Source: Pseudoduganella lurida (GTDB lineage: Bacteria > Pseudomonadota > Gammaproteobacteria > Burkholderiales > Burkholderiaceae_D). Taken from it: DNA of 64,000 nt. This document shows positions 1-8,595 of the stretch, piece after piece; position 1 is the first letter of the stretch, and each line of letters opens with the position of its first letter. A program made the position numbers and the translations under genes. Under the pieces are notes generated by a model. The model was not told the origin of the DNA, did no database searches, and was given only the letters and a program-made list of their open reading frames with translations. The stretch covers positions 62,001-126,000 of the forward strand of contig NZ_VLLB01000008.1 of the NCBI RefSeq assembly GCF_007830455.1. Direction: 5' to 3'.

Positions 1-1
1 G

Positions 2-1396
2 GTGTTCATGCTGCGCACCTGCGAGGACAGCGTGTTCCAGAACCGCACGCGCCCCTGCCTGCTGCACCAGATCGGCCGCTGCAGCGCGCCGTGCGTGGGC
101 GCCATCGATGCCGAGGCTTATCGCACGGATGTCAACAACGCGGCGCTGTTCCTGCGCGGCCGCACGGGCGAGGTGATGGCGGAACTGGAGCAGAAGATGC
201 ACGGCTACGCATCGGACCTGAAGTTCGAGCAGGCCGCCGGCGTGCGCAACCAGATCCAGTCGCTGTCCAAGGTGCTGCACCAGCAAAGCATGGAGACCTC
301 GGACTCGGACGTGGACATCATCGCCGTCATCGTCCAGGGCGGCCGCGCCTGCGTGAACCTGGCCATGGTGCGCGGCGGCCGCCACCTGGGCGACCGCGCC
401 TACTTCCCGACCCATGTGATGGATGCGGAAAGCGTCGCCGAACAGTCGATCGACGTGGAAGTGCTGATGGCGTTCCTGGTGCAGCACTACACGGAAAAAT
501 ACATCCCCGGCGTGCTGGTGCTGAACATCGAGTTCGACCAGCCGGAGCTGATGCTGGCGCTGCAGGAGCAGTGCGGCCACCGCATCAACCTGCTGTTCCA
601 GCCCCAGGGCCAGCGCCGCCAGTGGCTGGAACTGGCGCAGAAGGGCGCCGAGATCGCGCTGGCCAGGCTGCTGTCCGAGCAGGGGTCGCAGCAGTCGCGC
701 ACGCGCGCGCTGGCCGACACGCTGCGCCTGGAAAGCGCCGACCTGGAAACGCTGCGCGTGGAATGCTTCGACATCAGCCACACGCAGGGCGAGGCTACGC
801 AGGCGTCGTGCGTGGTGTTCCACCATCACAAAATGCAGAACGGCGAATACCGCCGCTACAACATCAACGACATCACGCCCGGCGACGATTACGCGGCGAT
901 GCGCCAGGTGCTGATGCGCCGCTACGAGAAGGTGGCCAATGGCGATGGCGTGATGCCGGACATCGTGCTGATCGACGGCGGCAAGGGCCAGGTCGAGATG
1001 GCGCGCCAGGTGTTCGTCGAACTGGGTCTGGACATCAGCCTGATCGTCGGCGTGGCGAAAGGCGAGGGCAGGCGCGTGGGCCTGGAGACGCTGATGTTCG
1101 TCGATGGCCGTCCGCCGCAGGAACTGGGCAAGGAATCGGCGGCGCTGATGCTGGTGGCAATGATCCGCGACGAGGCCCACCGCTTCGCGATCACCGGCAT
1201 GCGTGCCAAGCGCGCCAAGACGCGCCAGACGTCCACCCTGGAAGAGATCGAGGGCATCGGCGCCAAACGCCGCCAGCGGCTGCTGGCGCGCTTCGGCGGC
1301 CTGCGTGGCGTGTGCAATGCGAGCGTGGCGGACCTGATGTCGGTCGAGGGCATCTCCGCCAAGCTGGCCGAAGAAATCTACCGGCGCCTGCATTGA
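2..1396 (+). CDS. uvrC: UvrABC excinuclease subunit C, 5' truncated by window edge
   Basis: UvrC makes both incisions around a DNA lesion in nucleotide excision repair, after UvrAB has loaded UvrB. The frame is open from the first bases, so the N-terminal GIY-YIG nuclease domain (about 150 residues of a usual ~610) lies upstream of the window. Visible here are the cysteine-rich segment (RPCLLHQIGRCSAPC), the UVR/UvrB-binding helix pair near residues 60-95, the RNase H-like nuclease core (VECFDISHTQG, then DIVLIDGGKGQ) and two helix-hairpin-helix motifs at the C-terminus (EEIEGIGAKRR, MSVEGISAKLAEEI). pgsA follows 156 bp downstream, the common Burkholderiales arrangement. This is core chromosome, left of the mobile element. 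Confidence 0.97.
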   Translation: MFMLRTCEDSVFQNRTRPCLLHQIGRCSAPCVGAIDAEAYRTDVNNAALFLRGRTGEVMAELEQKMHGYASDLKFEQAAGVRNQIQSLSKVLHQQSMETSDSDVDIIAVIVQGGRACVNLAMVRGGRHLGDRAYFPTHVMDAESVAEQSIDVEVLMAFLVQHYTEKYIPGVLVLNIEFDQPELMLALQEQCGHRINLLFQPQGQRRQWLELAQKGAEIALARLLSEQGSQQSRTRALADTLRLESADLETLRVECFDISHTQGEATQASCVVFHHHKMQNGEYRRYNINDITPGDDYAAMRQVLMRRYEKVANGDGVMPDIVLIDGGKGQVEMARQVFVELGLDISLIVGVAKGEGRRVGLETLMFVDGRPPQELGKESAALMLVAMIRDEAHRFAITGMRAKRAKTRQTSTLEEIEGIGAKRRQRLLARFGGLRGVCNASVADLMSVEGISAKLAEEIYRRLH

Positions 1397-1552
1397 ACGA
1401 ACGGCCTGGATGTCCTGGTGCCTGGCACCGGGACACGGGCCCGACGATGTTCCATGTCGCGAATCGTGCTTACTGGCATTAGGCGAGTCGGCAAGGTAGA
1501 CTAGCGGCGCATTGTCACCATTCCTACCTCCGCCTGCCCTTATGCCGCTTTT

Positions 1553-2134
1553 ATGCCATTCAACATCCCGATCCTGCTGACCTGGCTGCGCGTTGCGCTG
1601 ATTCCCCTGGTCGTGGGCGTGTTCTACCTGCCGCCCGGCTGGCTGCCCCTGCAGGACCGCAACCTTGCCGCCACCCTCGTCTTCATCGTTGCCGCCATCA
1701 CCGACTGGTTCGACGGCTTCCTGGCACGCCGCTGGAACCAGACGTCCGCGTTCGGCGCCTTCCTCGACCCTGTCGCGGACAAGCTGATGGTGGCCGGCGC
1801 GCTGCTGGTGCTGGTCCAGCTGGACCGCTGCAATGCCATCATCGCCTTCATCATCATCGGGCGCGAGATCACCATCTCTGCACTGCGCGAATGGATGGCG
1901 CAGATCGGCGCATCGAAATCGGTGGCGGTGAACTCGATCGGCAAGATCAAGACGGCGGCGCAGATGGTCGCCATTCCCGCGCTGCTGTACTACGACGTGA
2001 TCCTGGGCGCGATCGACACGCGCTACTGGGGCGAGAAGCTGTTGTGGCTGGCGAGTGTACTGACGGTGTGGTCGATGCTGTATTACCTGAAGAAGGCGTG
2101 GCCGCTGATCAAGGAACGGGCCGGCACCTTATAA
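1553..2134 (+). CDS. pgsA: CDP-diacylglycerol--glycerol-3-phosphate 3-phosphatidyltransferase
   Basis: This inner-membrane enzyme makes phosphatidylglycerophosphate from CDP-diacylglycerol and glycerol-3-phosphate, the committed step of phosphatidylglycerol and cardiolipin synthesis. The 193 residues are normal for the family. The full CDP-alcohol phosphotransferase signature DG-x2-AR-x8-G-x3-D-x3-D is visible: D54, G55, A58, R59, G68, D72 and D76. Several hydrophobic helices surround it. An ATG at 1542 is out of frame, so 1553 is the best start, although no clear Shine-Dalgarno sequence precedes it. The tRNA cluster follows. Confidence 0.96.
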   Translation: MPFNIPILLTWLRVALIPLVVGVFYLPPGWLPLQDRNLAATLVFIVAAITDWFDGFLARRWNQTSAFGAFLDPVADKLMVAGALLVLVQLDRCNAIIAFIIIGREITISALREWMAQIGASKSVAVNSIGKIKTAAQMVAIPALLYYDVILGAIDTRYWGEKLLWLASVLTVWSMLYYLKKAWPLIKERAGTL

Positions 2135-2153
2135 ATTGTTTGGCGATTGTATC

Positions 2154-2181
2154 TTGACAGTTTCGTTACACCCTCTATAAT
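2154..2181 (+). promoter_or_regulatory. Sigma70 promoter of the tRNA cluster
   Basis: TTGACA (2154-2159), a 16-bp spacer and TATAAT (2176-2181): both hexamers are perfect consensus. The site lies about 50 bp before the first tRNA-Gly, as expected for a stable-RNA promoter. Confidence 0.85.
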
Positions 2182-2231
2182 GCTGGCCTGTTGTTGATGA
2201 CGGCGCAGCGGTTCAGGCGGCGTCCGACGAA

Positions 2232-2307
2232 GCGGGAGTAGCTCAGTTGGTAGAGCGCAACCTTGCCAAGGTTGAGGTCGAGAGTTCGAGACTCTTCTCC
2301 CGCTCCA
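2232..2307 (+). tRNA. tRNA-Gly (GCC), copy 1
   Basis: A 76-nt cloverleaf with acceptor stem GCGGGAG/CTCCCGC, anticodon GCC in CTTGCCAAG, a T-arm GAGTTCGAGACTC and an encoded CCA end (2305-2307). Confidence 0.97.
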
Positions 2308-2351
2308 TTCCAGGCAGTTGTAAATTTAGTTGTCAGCAGCACCACTCCAAT

Positions 2352-2427
2352 GCGGGAGTAGCTCAGTTGGTAGAGCGCAACCTTGCCAAGGTTGAGGTCG
2401 AGAGTTCGAGACTCTTCTCCCGCTCCA
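2352..2427 (+). tRNA. tRNA-Gly (GCC), copy 2
   Basis: Identical in all 76 nt to the copy at 2232, 44 bp downstream of it, with encoded CCA. A tandem duplication of the same isoacceptor, probably co-transcribed from the promoter at 2154. Confidence 0.97.
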
Positions 2428-2478
2428 AATTGCAGGATCTCAGCGATTAACCGCGCTTTGGTCCATCAAGCAGCCTCT

Positions 2479-2552
2479 GGCGAGGTAGCAAAGCGGTTAT
2501 GCAGCGGCCTGCAAAGCCGTCTAGACGGGTTCGACTCCCGTCCTCGCCTCCA
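2479..2552 (+). tRNA. tRNA-Cys (GCA), likely ICE insertion site
   Basis: A 74-nt cloverleaf with acceptor GGCGAGG/CCTCGCC, anticodon GCA (CCTGCAAAG) and encoded CCA (2550-2552). An integrase gene starts 131 bp beyond it, so the 3' end of this tRNA is the likely attachment site. No second copy of its 3' end was noticed in the window, which fits an element whose other end lies outside. Confidence 0.96.
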
Positions 2553-2596
2553 TAAAATCAAGCACTTAGCAAATCGAGCATCAGCTCAACACGTCT

Positions 2597-2628
2597 GTGC
2601 ACCACACAGAAAGTGTGGTGCACCACAC
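2597..2628. repeat. 11-bp inverted plus direct repeat between tRNA-Cys and int
   Basis: GTGCACCACAC (2597-2607) is followed after a 5-nt loop by its exact reverse complement (2613-2623). The same 11-mer recurs in direct orientation at 2618-2628, 21 bp from the first copy. No U-tract follows, so a simple terminator is unlikely. Repeats at two-helical-turn spacing next to an attachment site suggest recombinase arm, excisionase or repressor sites, but that is inference. Confidence 0.7.
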
Positions 2629-2683
2629 CCCTAGACGGCCTACATGCCGTTGACAAAAGAGTCGCCTGTACTACCCTCAGTAC

Positions 2684-3793
2684 ATGGCCTCCATCAAGAA
2701 GACCCCCTCCGGCACGTTCCAGATCCGTGTCACCAACAAGCTCCTGCCGAAGCCGCTTTGGGCGACCTTCGACACGGAGGAGCAGGCGCGCGCCTATGCC
2801 GACCAGCTCGAGGCGCTGCTGGGACAGGGCATCGTGCCGGCAGCGCTGCTGGAACGGAGCACGCCGAGCCGTGAGATCTGGACAGTGAGCCGCTGCATCG
2901 CCGAGTACATCCGTGCCAATCCGGTGCCGCTCTCCGACGTCAAGCTGCTGGACACGATCCGGTCGCAGCTTTCCACGCTCAGTACAGGTTGCCTCAATTA
3001 CGACTGGGCCGACAACTGGGTGCGTTCCATGAAGCGTGACGACAACCTCGCGCCATCGACCATCCAGCACCGGCACGGCGCGCTGGCCCGCTGCTTCGAC
3101 TGGATGATGCGCAAGCATCCGGACATCATCGCCCAGAATCCGCTGCGGCTGCTGAAGCGGGGCTTTGCCGTCTACACCCCGGAGGACGAAAAAATCCTGG
3201 CACGCTCCGGCAAGTCGGCAAAGGTCGGGGAGGAGCGTAACCGGCGCATGGATGCGGAGGAGGAGAAGCGGATCCGTGCCATCCTGGCGGGGCGACCAGA
3301 AGAGGATCTGGTGTTCTTCGTGCTCGCTCTCGAGACCGCGATGCGGATGCGGGAATGCTATACCCTGGAGGTGGGCCAGGTTGATCTGATGCAGAGAACG
3401 ATCAACCTTGAGCGAACCAAGAATGGCGACCGGCGCCAGGTCCCCTTGTCGAGCACCGCGGTCGCAACGCTGCGCGAGCACATCACGAAGCAGGGGGCCG
3501 CGATCCAGAAACGCAAGGGCCGCCTGTTCTCATACTGGAATGGCGATGCCTCCGTCGGCGGGCTGGATGATGCGACGAGCGATGTTTCACGGCGGTTCCG
3601 CTTCATCTTCGAGAAGGCAAACGCATTCGAACTGCATTTTCATGACCTGCGGCATGAAGCAACCTGCCGGCTGTATGAGAAGACGACGTTGTCCGATGTC
3701 CTGATTGCCAGGATCACGGGGCATCGCGACCTGCGCATGCTGAAGCGGTACGCCAGCCTGCGCGGCAGCGAGCTGGCGCAGCATCTTTGGTGA
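2684..3793 (+). CDS. int: Tyrosine-family site-specific recombinase (ICE integrase)
   Basis: It should catalyse integration and excision of the element at the adjacent tRNA-Cys. The 369 residues have an N-terminal arm/core-binding region (about 1-190) and a C-terminal catalytic domain with the full set of family residues: R221 with E224 in box I, H320 and R323 in HDLRH, H347 in the GH pair, and the nucleophile Y356 in KRYAS. A possible -35 TTGACA lies at 2650-2655, but no good -10 matches it. The gene points away from the tRNA and is convergent with the hydrolase gene ending at 3833. Confidence 0.93.
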   Translation: MASIKKTPSGTFQIRVTNKLLPKPLWATFDTEEQARAYADQLEALLGQGIVPAALLERSTPSREIWTVSRCIAEYIRANPVPLSDVKLLDTIRSQLSTLSTGCLNYDWADNWVRSMKRDDNLAPSTIQHRHGALARCFDWMMRKHPDIIAQNPLRLLKRGFAVYTPEDEKILARSGKSAKVGEERNRRMDAEEEKRIRAILAGRPEEDLVFFVLALETAMRMRECYTLEVGQVDLMQRTINLERTKNGDRRQVPLSSTAVATLREHITKQGAAIQKRKGRLFSYWNGDASVGGLDDATSDVSRRFRFIFEKANAFELHFHDLRHEATCRLYEKTTLSDVLIARITGHRDLRMLKRYASLRGSELAQHLW

Positions 3794-3832
3794 GTGCGTG
3801 ACGATGTCGTGGAGGCCGACGTTCGCCTCTCC

Positions 3833-5065
3833 TCAAAAAGTTTCGAGCGGAATCGTATTGGTGCTGATGGCAGGCCGGCGCGGTCCCGCATGCGGCGTGG
3901 CGCGTCCGTCCAGCCTCTTCGATCCCAGGAATTTCTCGAGGTGATCGGCAATCTCCACATTGTTCAGATCCGCAAAAGGTGCGTGCGAATTGCCCTTGAT
4001 CCCAAGCTGCGGCAAGATGATCAATTGCGCATCGCCGCCATGCCGGTTGACCGCATCGACAAACTGCCTGGCGCGCGCACTGGCTACACGCCACAGATCG
4101 ACGTTGAAGACCGGGCTCGGGTCCGGGGAAATGTAGTCGCCGTAGATGATGATGATCGGCATGCGGGTGAGCTTCTGGAACTGCGCCTGTGACACCATCT
4201 GCGGTTCCATTGCCTCGCGCACGCCTTCGGCCACGGACACGATTTCCGGCGGTCGCTCGCCCTCGGGGAAAGCGAACTGGCCCGGTTCATAGGCAACCAC
4301 CGCCTTCACCAGGTCGGGTGCGTTCATCGCGGTCGACCAGCCGTATTGGCCGCTGTGTGAATGGGTGAGAAGCACGGCGGGACCGACCTGGCGGAACAGC
4401 TCGCCCACGGTCCTTCCCATGAAGGCGCGGTGCTCGGCCGTGAACGGATGGGTGCCCGTGTCCGGCGTTTGCTGCCGAAAGAACTGGTCCACCGTCGCAG
4501 GGTCGAGCGGCATCTGTACGCCGGGGAAGGCGTGGGCCGGCTTCGGTGGCGTCCAGACACCGACGCGGAACGCATCCCATGCAGCGCTTTCGCGCAGCGT
4601 GGTCGGCACCGCGTAGCCGGAATCGGCCTGCGCCTGCGTGCGGCCCGCGCGGCCGCGGCGTGGTTGGTCGATGATGTAGACCGGCCAGTCGCGCCGCGGC
4701 AGGATCGACATGAAGCCTTCGCGGCCATCCGGGGTCGATTCGAAGCTGCGCCCTGATTGGCCGATACCGTGCCACATCACGATCGGCAGCGTACGGGCGT
4801 GCTCGGGGATGTAGTACTGCGCATAGCCGTGGTCGCCGTGGAAGGTCTCGCCGTCGGCAGCCCGGGTCACGGTGCCGCCGAAATACAGGCTGCCCATCGT
4901 GCGCAGGACGAGCGGAGCCTGGGGCTTGCCGCTGCCGGACGCTGCCGCGGGCTGCGAGGCGGGCTGGACGCCCGTCACGGCAGTCGTGCAACCGGAAGCG
5001 AGCAAGGCCGCAAGGGCAAGCGACAGCAAGCGTGGTGGGAAAGCCTGAATGCGATAAATGGACAT
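3833..5065 (-). CDS. Lipoprotein alpha/beta-hydrolase (esterase-like)
   Basis: A predicted secreted, lipid-anchored hydrolase of unknown substrate. The start at 5065 has AGGAGG 8 nt upstream and opens a lipoprotein signal peptide ending in lipobox LLASGC. A longer frame to 5257 lacks any such features. The body has an HG-containing strand (IVMWHGIGQSGRS), a nucleophile-elbow-like THSHSGQ near residue 235 and a late histidine region (GNSHAPFADL), all typical of the fold. It lies 67 bp after the FAD monooxygenase and is probably the last gene of the MFS - monooxygenase - hydrolase operon. Which residues form the triad is not certain. Confidence 0.82.
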   Translation of the reverse strand: MSIYRIQAFPPRLLSLALAALLASGCTTAVTGVQPASQPAAASGSGKPQAPLVLRTMGSLYFGGTVTRAADGETFHGDHGYAQYYIPEHARTLPIVMWHGIGQSGRSFESTPDGREGFMSILPRRDWPVYIIDQPRRGRAGRTQAQADSGYAVPTTLRESAAWDAFRVGVWTPPKPAHAFPGVQMPLDPATVDQFFRQQTPDTGTHPFTAEHRAFMGRTVGELFRQVGPAVLLTHSHSGQYGWSTAMNAPDLVKAVVAYEPGQFAFPEGERPPEIVSVAEGVREAMEPQMVSQAQFQKLTRMPIIIIYGDYISPDPSPVFNVDLWRVASARARQFVDAVNRHGGDAQLIILPQLGIKGNSHAPFADLNNVEIADHLEKFLGSKRLDGRATPHAGPRRPAISTNTIPLETF

Positions 5066-5132
5066 GGTGTTGCCTCCTGAGTGGTCTGAATCCGGCTGTG
5101 ATGGCGCGTCCCTGACGTGAACGGCCCTGCGT

Positions 5133-6227
5133 TCATCCGCCCCGGGCGAACCCGCGGCTGAAGTTTTGCCCGCCTTGCACCAGGCGCCGCACGTCCTCGA
5201 GCCGCATCGCCTGGTAGCGTTGCAGCGCCGCCTCGAATCCGGCACCCCGGCATTCATCGACGCATTCGGCGAGCGCCAGGGCGTCGCGGAACGATGCGCT
5301 GAAGCCGTTGCCTGTCATCGGCGTCGGCACATGGGCGGCATCGCCGACCAGCGCGAGACGCCGGTCCACCAGTCGTTCAGGCAGGTATTCGGCGATGGGC
5401 GTGCCGATCACGGCGCGCCGCTCGATGCAGTCGAGGACTGCGTCGCGCCACGGCGAGGGCCAGTATTTCCTGGCCTCGCGGGCCAGTTCGCGGTAGGTGG
5501 CCTCCGGAATGTCGGCGGCGCGCAGTGTGTGGTGCACGACATTCCCCACCACGCAGCCTTGCGCGCGCAGCAGGTCGTTGCGACCGGCGTCATACCATCC
5601 CCAACCGAGCCGGCCTTGACCTGGTTCCCGGGTGCCGGCGTCGTCCGGCAGCGAGCAGCCGAGGAAGGTATGGCCCCCGCCGTTGAGGATCGCCAGGTCA
5701 CGCGGCCAGTGCCGCTGCGGCGCGATCGCCAGTTCGTCGACGATGCCGATCCAGATGAGGTAGCCGGCAAATTCCGCGTCGGGCTTGTCGGGGCAGACAC
5801 TGCGCCGCACGACGCTGCGGTGGCCGTCGGCGCCGATAACGATGTCGCCTTCGAAGATCTTGTCGTCGCCGGTGACCACCCAGGCGCGGCCCGTATCCTG
5901 ACGCGCCTCACGGACATTGGTCTGCTGGTGCAGGCGGATCCGGCACTCAGCATCGGCCGCCGCACGCAAGGCCGCATGCACGGCGAACCAGGTTTGCACG
6001 CCGGTTGGTATGGCTGCCCGCAGGGACGCAGCGCCCCGCCCCGTCAGCTGTTCCAGCAGGCCTGGCTCGGCCTGCAGGGCGGCGCCGGTGCGGCCCGTAT
6101 CGTCGGAACGTTCGAGCACGTCGACTTCCATGCCGATGCGCGCAAGTGCCAGGGCTGCCATCAGGCCCGCGAGCGATGCGCCGACGACGACGGCGCTGCC
6201 CCGAACCGGTTCCACGCCCGAGTTCAT
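5133..6227 (-). CDS. FAD-dependent monooxygenase
   Basis: A group A flavoprotein hydroxylase, 364 residues. The N-terminus has a dinucleotide-binding fold (VVVGASLAGL, acidic end VDVLE), the middle has the IVIGADGHRSVVR motif, and the C-terminal third has the GDAAH motif (LVGDAAHVPTPMTGNG) that binds the FAD ribityl chain. The family hydroxylates aromatic or polyketide-like compounds using NAD(P)H and O2; the substrate here is unknown. Its ATG overlaps the MFS stop codon (ATGA), so the two are translationally coupled, which suggests oxidation and export of the same compound. Confidence 0.88.
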   Translation of the reverse strand: MNSGVEPVRGSAVVVGASLAGLMAALALARIGMEVDVLERSDDTGRTGAALQAEPGLLEQLTGRGAASLRAAIPTGVQTWFAVHAALRAAADAECRIRLHQQTNVREARQDTGRAWVVTGDDKIFEGDIVIGADGHRSVVRRSVCPDKPDAEFAGYLIWIGIVDELAIAPQRHWPRDLAILNGGGHTFLGCSLPDDAGTREPGQGRLGWGWYDAGRNDLLRAQGCVVGNVVHHTLRAADIPEATYRELAREARKYWPSPWRDAVLDCIERRAVIGTPIAEYLPERLVDRRLALVGDAAHVPTPMTGNGFSASFRDALALAECVDECRGAGFEAALQRYQAMRLEDVRRLVQGGQNFSRGFARGG

Positions 6228-7423
6228 GCCCGTCCGGAGCGTGCCACCGCGACCGATGGACGCGCACGCACGATGGTGCAGATTACCAGCGACGCCACGA
6301 GCAGGATCACGCCGCTGCCCATGAAGGCTTCGCGCGGCCCGCCATGGTCGAACAGCACGCCGCCGAGGGCCGCACCGGCCGTGATGGCGATCTGGATGGC
6401 CGCGACCAGGATGCCGCCCGCGCTTTCCGCTTCGTCCGGCACAGTCTGGGTCAGCCAGGTCGACCAGCCGACCGGTACGGTGCCGAAAGCGAAGCCCCAT
6501 ACGGCGATGAACAGCGATACGACGGCCGGCACGCTGCCGAACATGACCAGGCCCGCCGCCATCGCCGTCATCAGCAGCGGCACGGCCAGCAGCGTCGCAT
6601 GAACACTGCGCGTTAACAGGCGTCCCGACAGGGATGTCCCGACGAAACCGCCGATGCCGAACACGAGCAGGATCGCCGATACGCCGTTCAGTCCCATCCC
6701 GGTTACCGATTCGAGGAAGGGGCGCAGATACGTGAAGAAGGCGAAGTGGCCGCCGAACACCAGCACCACCGCCAGCATCCCGAGCTTGATCTTTGGACGA
6801 GTCAGCACGTGAAACAAGGTCGCCAGGCGCGCATGCCCGCGCGGCGGCATCGATGGCAGCACCACCCATTGCCACACCAGCGCGGCGATGGCCAGCACGG
6901 TGGCGACCAGGAAAACGCCACGCCAGCCGATCAAACCGCCCAGGAAGCTGCCGAGCGGTGCGGCGGCGATCGTCGCGATCGACCCGCCACCGAAAATGAC
7001 GGCAAGTGCCTTGCCCAGCATATTGGCCGGCACCAGCCGCATGGCCAACGCAGCCGACATCGCCCAGAATCCGCCGACGGAAACACCGAGCAGCAGGCGG
7101 CTGAGCACCAGCACCGGAAGGTTTGGTGCGAAGGCGGCGAGCAGTCCCGACGCAACCTGCAGGATGGACAGGCCGATCAGCAGCTTGCGGCGGTCCAGGC
7201 CGCGCGTTGCCACTGCCGTGAACAGGCTGGCGATCAATGCCACGATGGCAGTTGCGGTGACGGTCTGGCCTGCCAGCCCTTCGCTGATCTTCAGGTCGTG
7301 GGCGATCGGGGTCAGCAGGCTCACGGGGAGCATTTCGGCCGAGGTGAGGCCGGCAACGGCCAGTCCGATGGCATACACGGCCGACCAGGCAGGTTTCGTT
7401 TCAGATTGCGTTGCAGTAGACAT
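6224..7423 (-). CDS. MFS transporter, DHA1 drug/metabolite efflux type
   Basis: A 399-residue inner-membrane carrier with about 12 hydrophobic helices. The N-terminal layout (GLTSAEMLPVSLLTPIAHDLKISEG, and RGLDRRKLLIG between helices 2 and 3) matches the AraJ/YdhP-like DHA1 branch that exports sugars, drugs or metabolites by proton antiport. It is the first gene of a minus-strand operon with the FAD monooxygenase and lipoprotein hydrolase. It is divergent from the LysR gene at 7584 and carries the shared regulon promoter 92 bp upstream of its start. Confidence 0.88.
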   Translation of the reverse strand: MSTATQSETKPAWSAVYAIGLAVAGLTSAEMLPVSLLTPIAHDLKISEGLAGQTVTATAIVALIASLFTAVATRGLDRRKLLIGLSILQVASGLLAAFAPNLPVLVLSRLLLGVSVGGFWAMSAALAMRLVPANMLGKALAVIFGGGSIATIAAAPLGSFLGGLIGWRGVFLVATVLAIAALVWQWVVLPSMPPRGHARLATLFHVLTRPKIKLGMLAVVLVFGGHFAFFTYLRPFLESVTGMGLNGVSAILLVFGIGGFVGTSLSGRLLTRSVHATLLAVPLLMTAMAAGLVMFGSVPAVVSLFIAVWGFAFGTVPVGWSTWLTQTVPDEAESAGGILVAAIQIAITAGAALGGVLFDHGGPREAFMGSGVILLVASLVICTIVRARPSVAVARSGRA

Positions 7424-7508
7424 TCATTGCTCGTTCTGGTGGTGGGAGGATGGGACGCAGGGCGACTCCCCCTCTGGAGAAGCGGACCCAGGCAGCGTTC
7501 CTCGGAAT

Positions 7509-7544
7509 GCAAGCAGTCTACCTATTGGTTTATCAATGGACTAG
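7509..7544 (-). promoter_or_regulatory. Shared regulon promoter, MFS operon copy
   Basis: On the minus strand: CTAGTC (7544-7539), an 18-bp spacer and TAGACT (7520-7515). The spacer contains ATTGGTTTATCAAT, a LysR-style T-N11-A dyad. The 17 bp at 7509-7525 are identical to the element upstream of the carboxylesterase at 19510-19526, in the same orientation relative to the gene. Confidence 0.65.
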
Positions 7545-7583
7545 ACGGTAAAATCTGCATGGAACCATAAGAGGAGCTAATCG

Positions 7584-8477
7584 ATGGCGCGCACGAATTT
7601 CAACGATCTGGCCGCATTCGTCGCTGTTGCGCGTGCTGGCAGCTTCACGCGAGCTGCAGCCCAGCTCGGCATTTCGCAGTCCGCGCTCAGTCAGACCATC
7701 CGTGCCTTCGAGACACGGCTCGGCGTGCGGCTCCTGACCCGTACCAGCCGCAGCGTCTCCGCCACGGAGGCTGGCGAGCGACTGCTGCAGAGTGCCGGCC
7801 CCCGTTTCGAGGAGCTCGAGGCGGAGCTGGCGGCGATCGCGGAACTCCGCATCAAGCCGAGCGGGACCATCCGGCTCACCGCCACCGAGCATGCCGCCGA
7901 TACCGTGCTGCGGCCGCGGCTGACCCGCTACCTGCTGGACAACCCCGAAGTGAACGTCGAAGTGATCCTCGACTATGGGCTGACCGACATCGTGGCCGAG
8001 CGCTACGACGCCGGCATTCGCAGCGGCGACGTGGTCGCCAAGGACATGATCGCCGTGCGCATCGGGCCGGACATGCGCTTCGCGACGGTGGCTGCGCCGT
8101 CCTATTTCACCGCGCGGCCGAAGCCCGTGACGCCGCAGGACCTCACCCAGCACAACTGCATCAACCTGCGCCTGCCCACCTACGGCGGCTTGTATGCGTG
8201 GGAGCTAAAAAAGGGCGACGAAGCACTCAACGTGCGTGTCGAAGGCCAGCTGGTCTGTAATGGCGGCTACCAGATCCTGCATGCCGCGCTGGACGGGCTT
8301 GGCGTGGCCTTCGTGCCGGAGGATGTCGTCCGCTCTCACGTGCAGGACGGGCGGTTGGTGGAAGTACTGCAGGACTGGAGCCCGACTTTTCCCGGCTTTC
8401 ACCTGTTCTATCCAAGCCGCCGCCAGCCTTCGCGTGCAATGGCCCTGCTGATCGAGGCGCTACGCTATCAGGCCTGA
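7584..8477 (+). CDS. LysR-family transcriptional regulator, paralogue 1
   Basis: A 297-residue LTTR with an N-terminal winged helix-turn-helix (residues about 4-62, FTRAAAQLGISQSALSQTIR) and a C-terminal effector-binding domain. AGGAG lies 8 nt before the ATG. It is divergent from the MFS operon and followed by an aldo-keto reductase gene. It is clearly paralogous to the LysR at 16645: the helix-turn-helix and the segment around HNCINLRLPT are nearly identical, and both stand beside an aldo-keto reductase. It probably regulates the MFS operon and itself, and perhaps the wider set of units sharing the promoter motif. Confidence 0.93.
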   Translation: MARTNFNDLAAFVAVARAGSFTRAAAQLGISQSALSQTIRAFETRLGVRLLTRTSRSVSATEAGERLLQSAGPRFEELEAELAAIAELRIKPSGTIRLTATEHAADTVLRPRLTRYLLDNPEVNVEVILDYGLTDIVAERYDAGIRSGDVVAKDMIAVRIGPDMRFATVAAPSYFTARPKPVTPQDLTQHNCINLRLPTYGGLYAWELKKGDEALNVRVEGQLVCNGGYQILHAALDGLGVAFVPEDVVRSHVQDGRLVEVLQDWSPTFPGFHLFYPSRRQPSRAMALLIEALRYQA

Positions 8478-8537
8478 TGGCAAGGCGCGCCGTGCGGATT
8501 CATTAGGTTCCTGCATAGCGCTTAGCGAAAAGACGAC

Positions 8538-8567
8538 CTAGGCTACATGCCTGCGTCTCGCTACAGT
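8538..8567 (+). promoter_or_regulatory. Shared regulon promoter, aldo-keto reductase 1 copy
   Basis: CTAGGC (8538-8543), an 18-bp spacer, then TACAGT (8562-8567) followed by AGGCGCC. The downstream part TACAGTAGGCGCC differs by one base from the copy before aldo-keto reductase 2. Confidence 0.6.
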
Positions 8568-8595
8568 AGGCGCCTTTTGATTGGGAGAATATCGT

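Noticed and set aside
2247..2450. Short frame across the two tRNA-Gly genes
   Set aside because: It only translates tRNA sequence; the repeated peptide reflects the identical tRNA copies.
5166..6602. Long + strand frame (478 codons)
   Set aside because: Antisense to the FAD monooxygenase and MFS genes, which carry convincing motifs.
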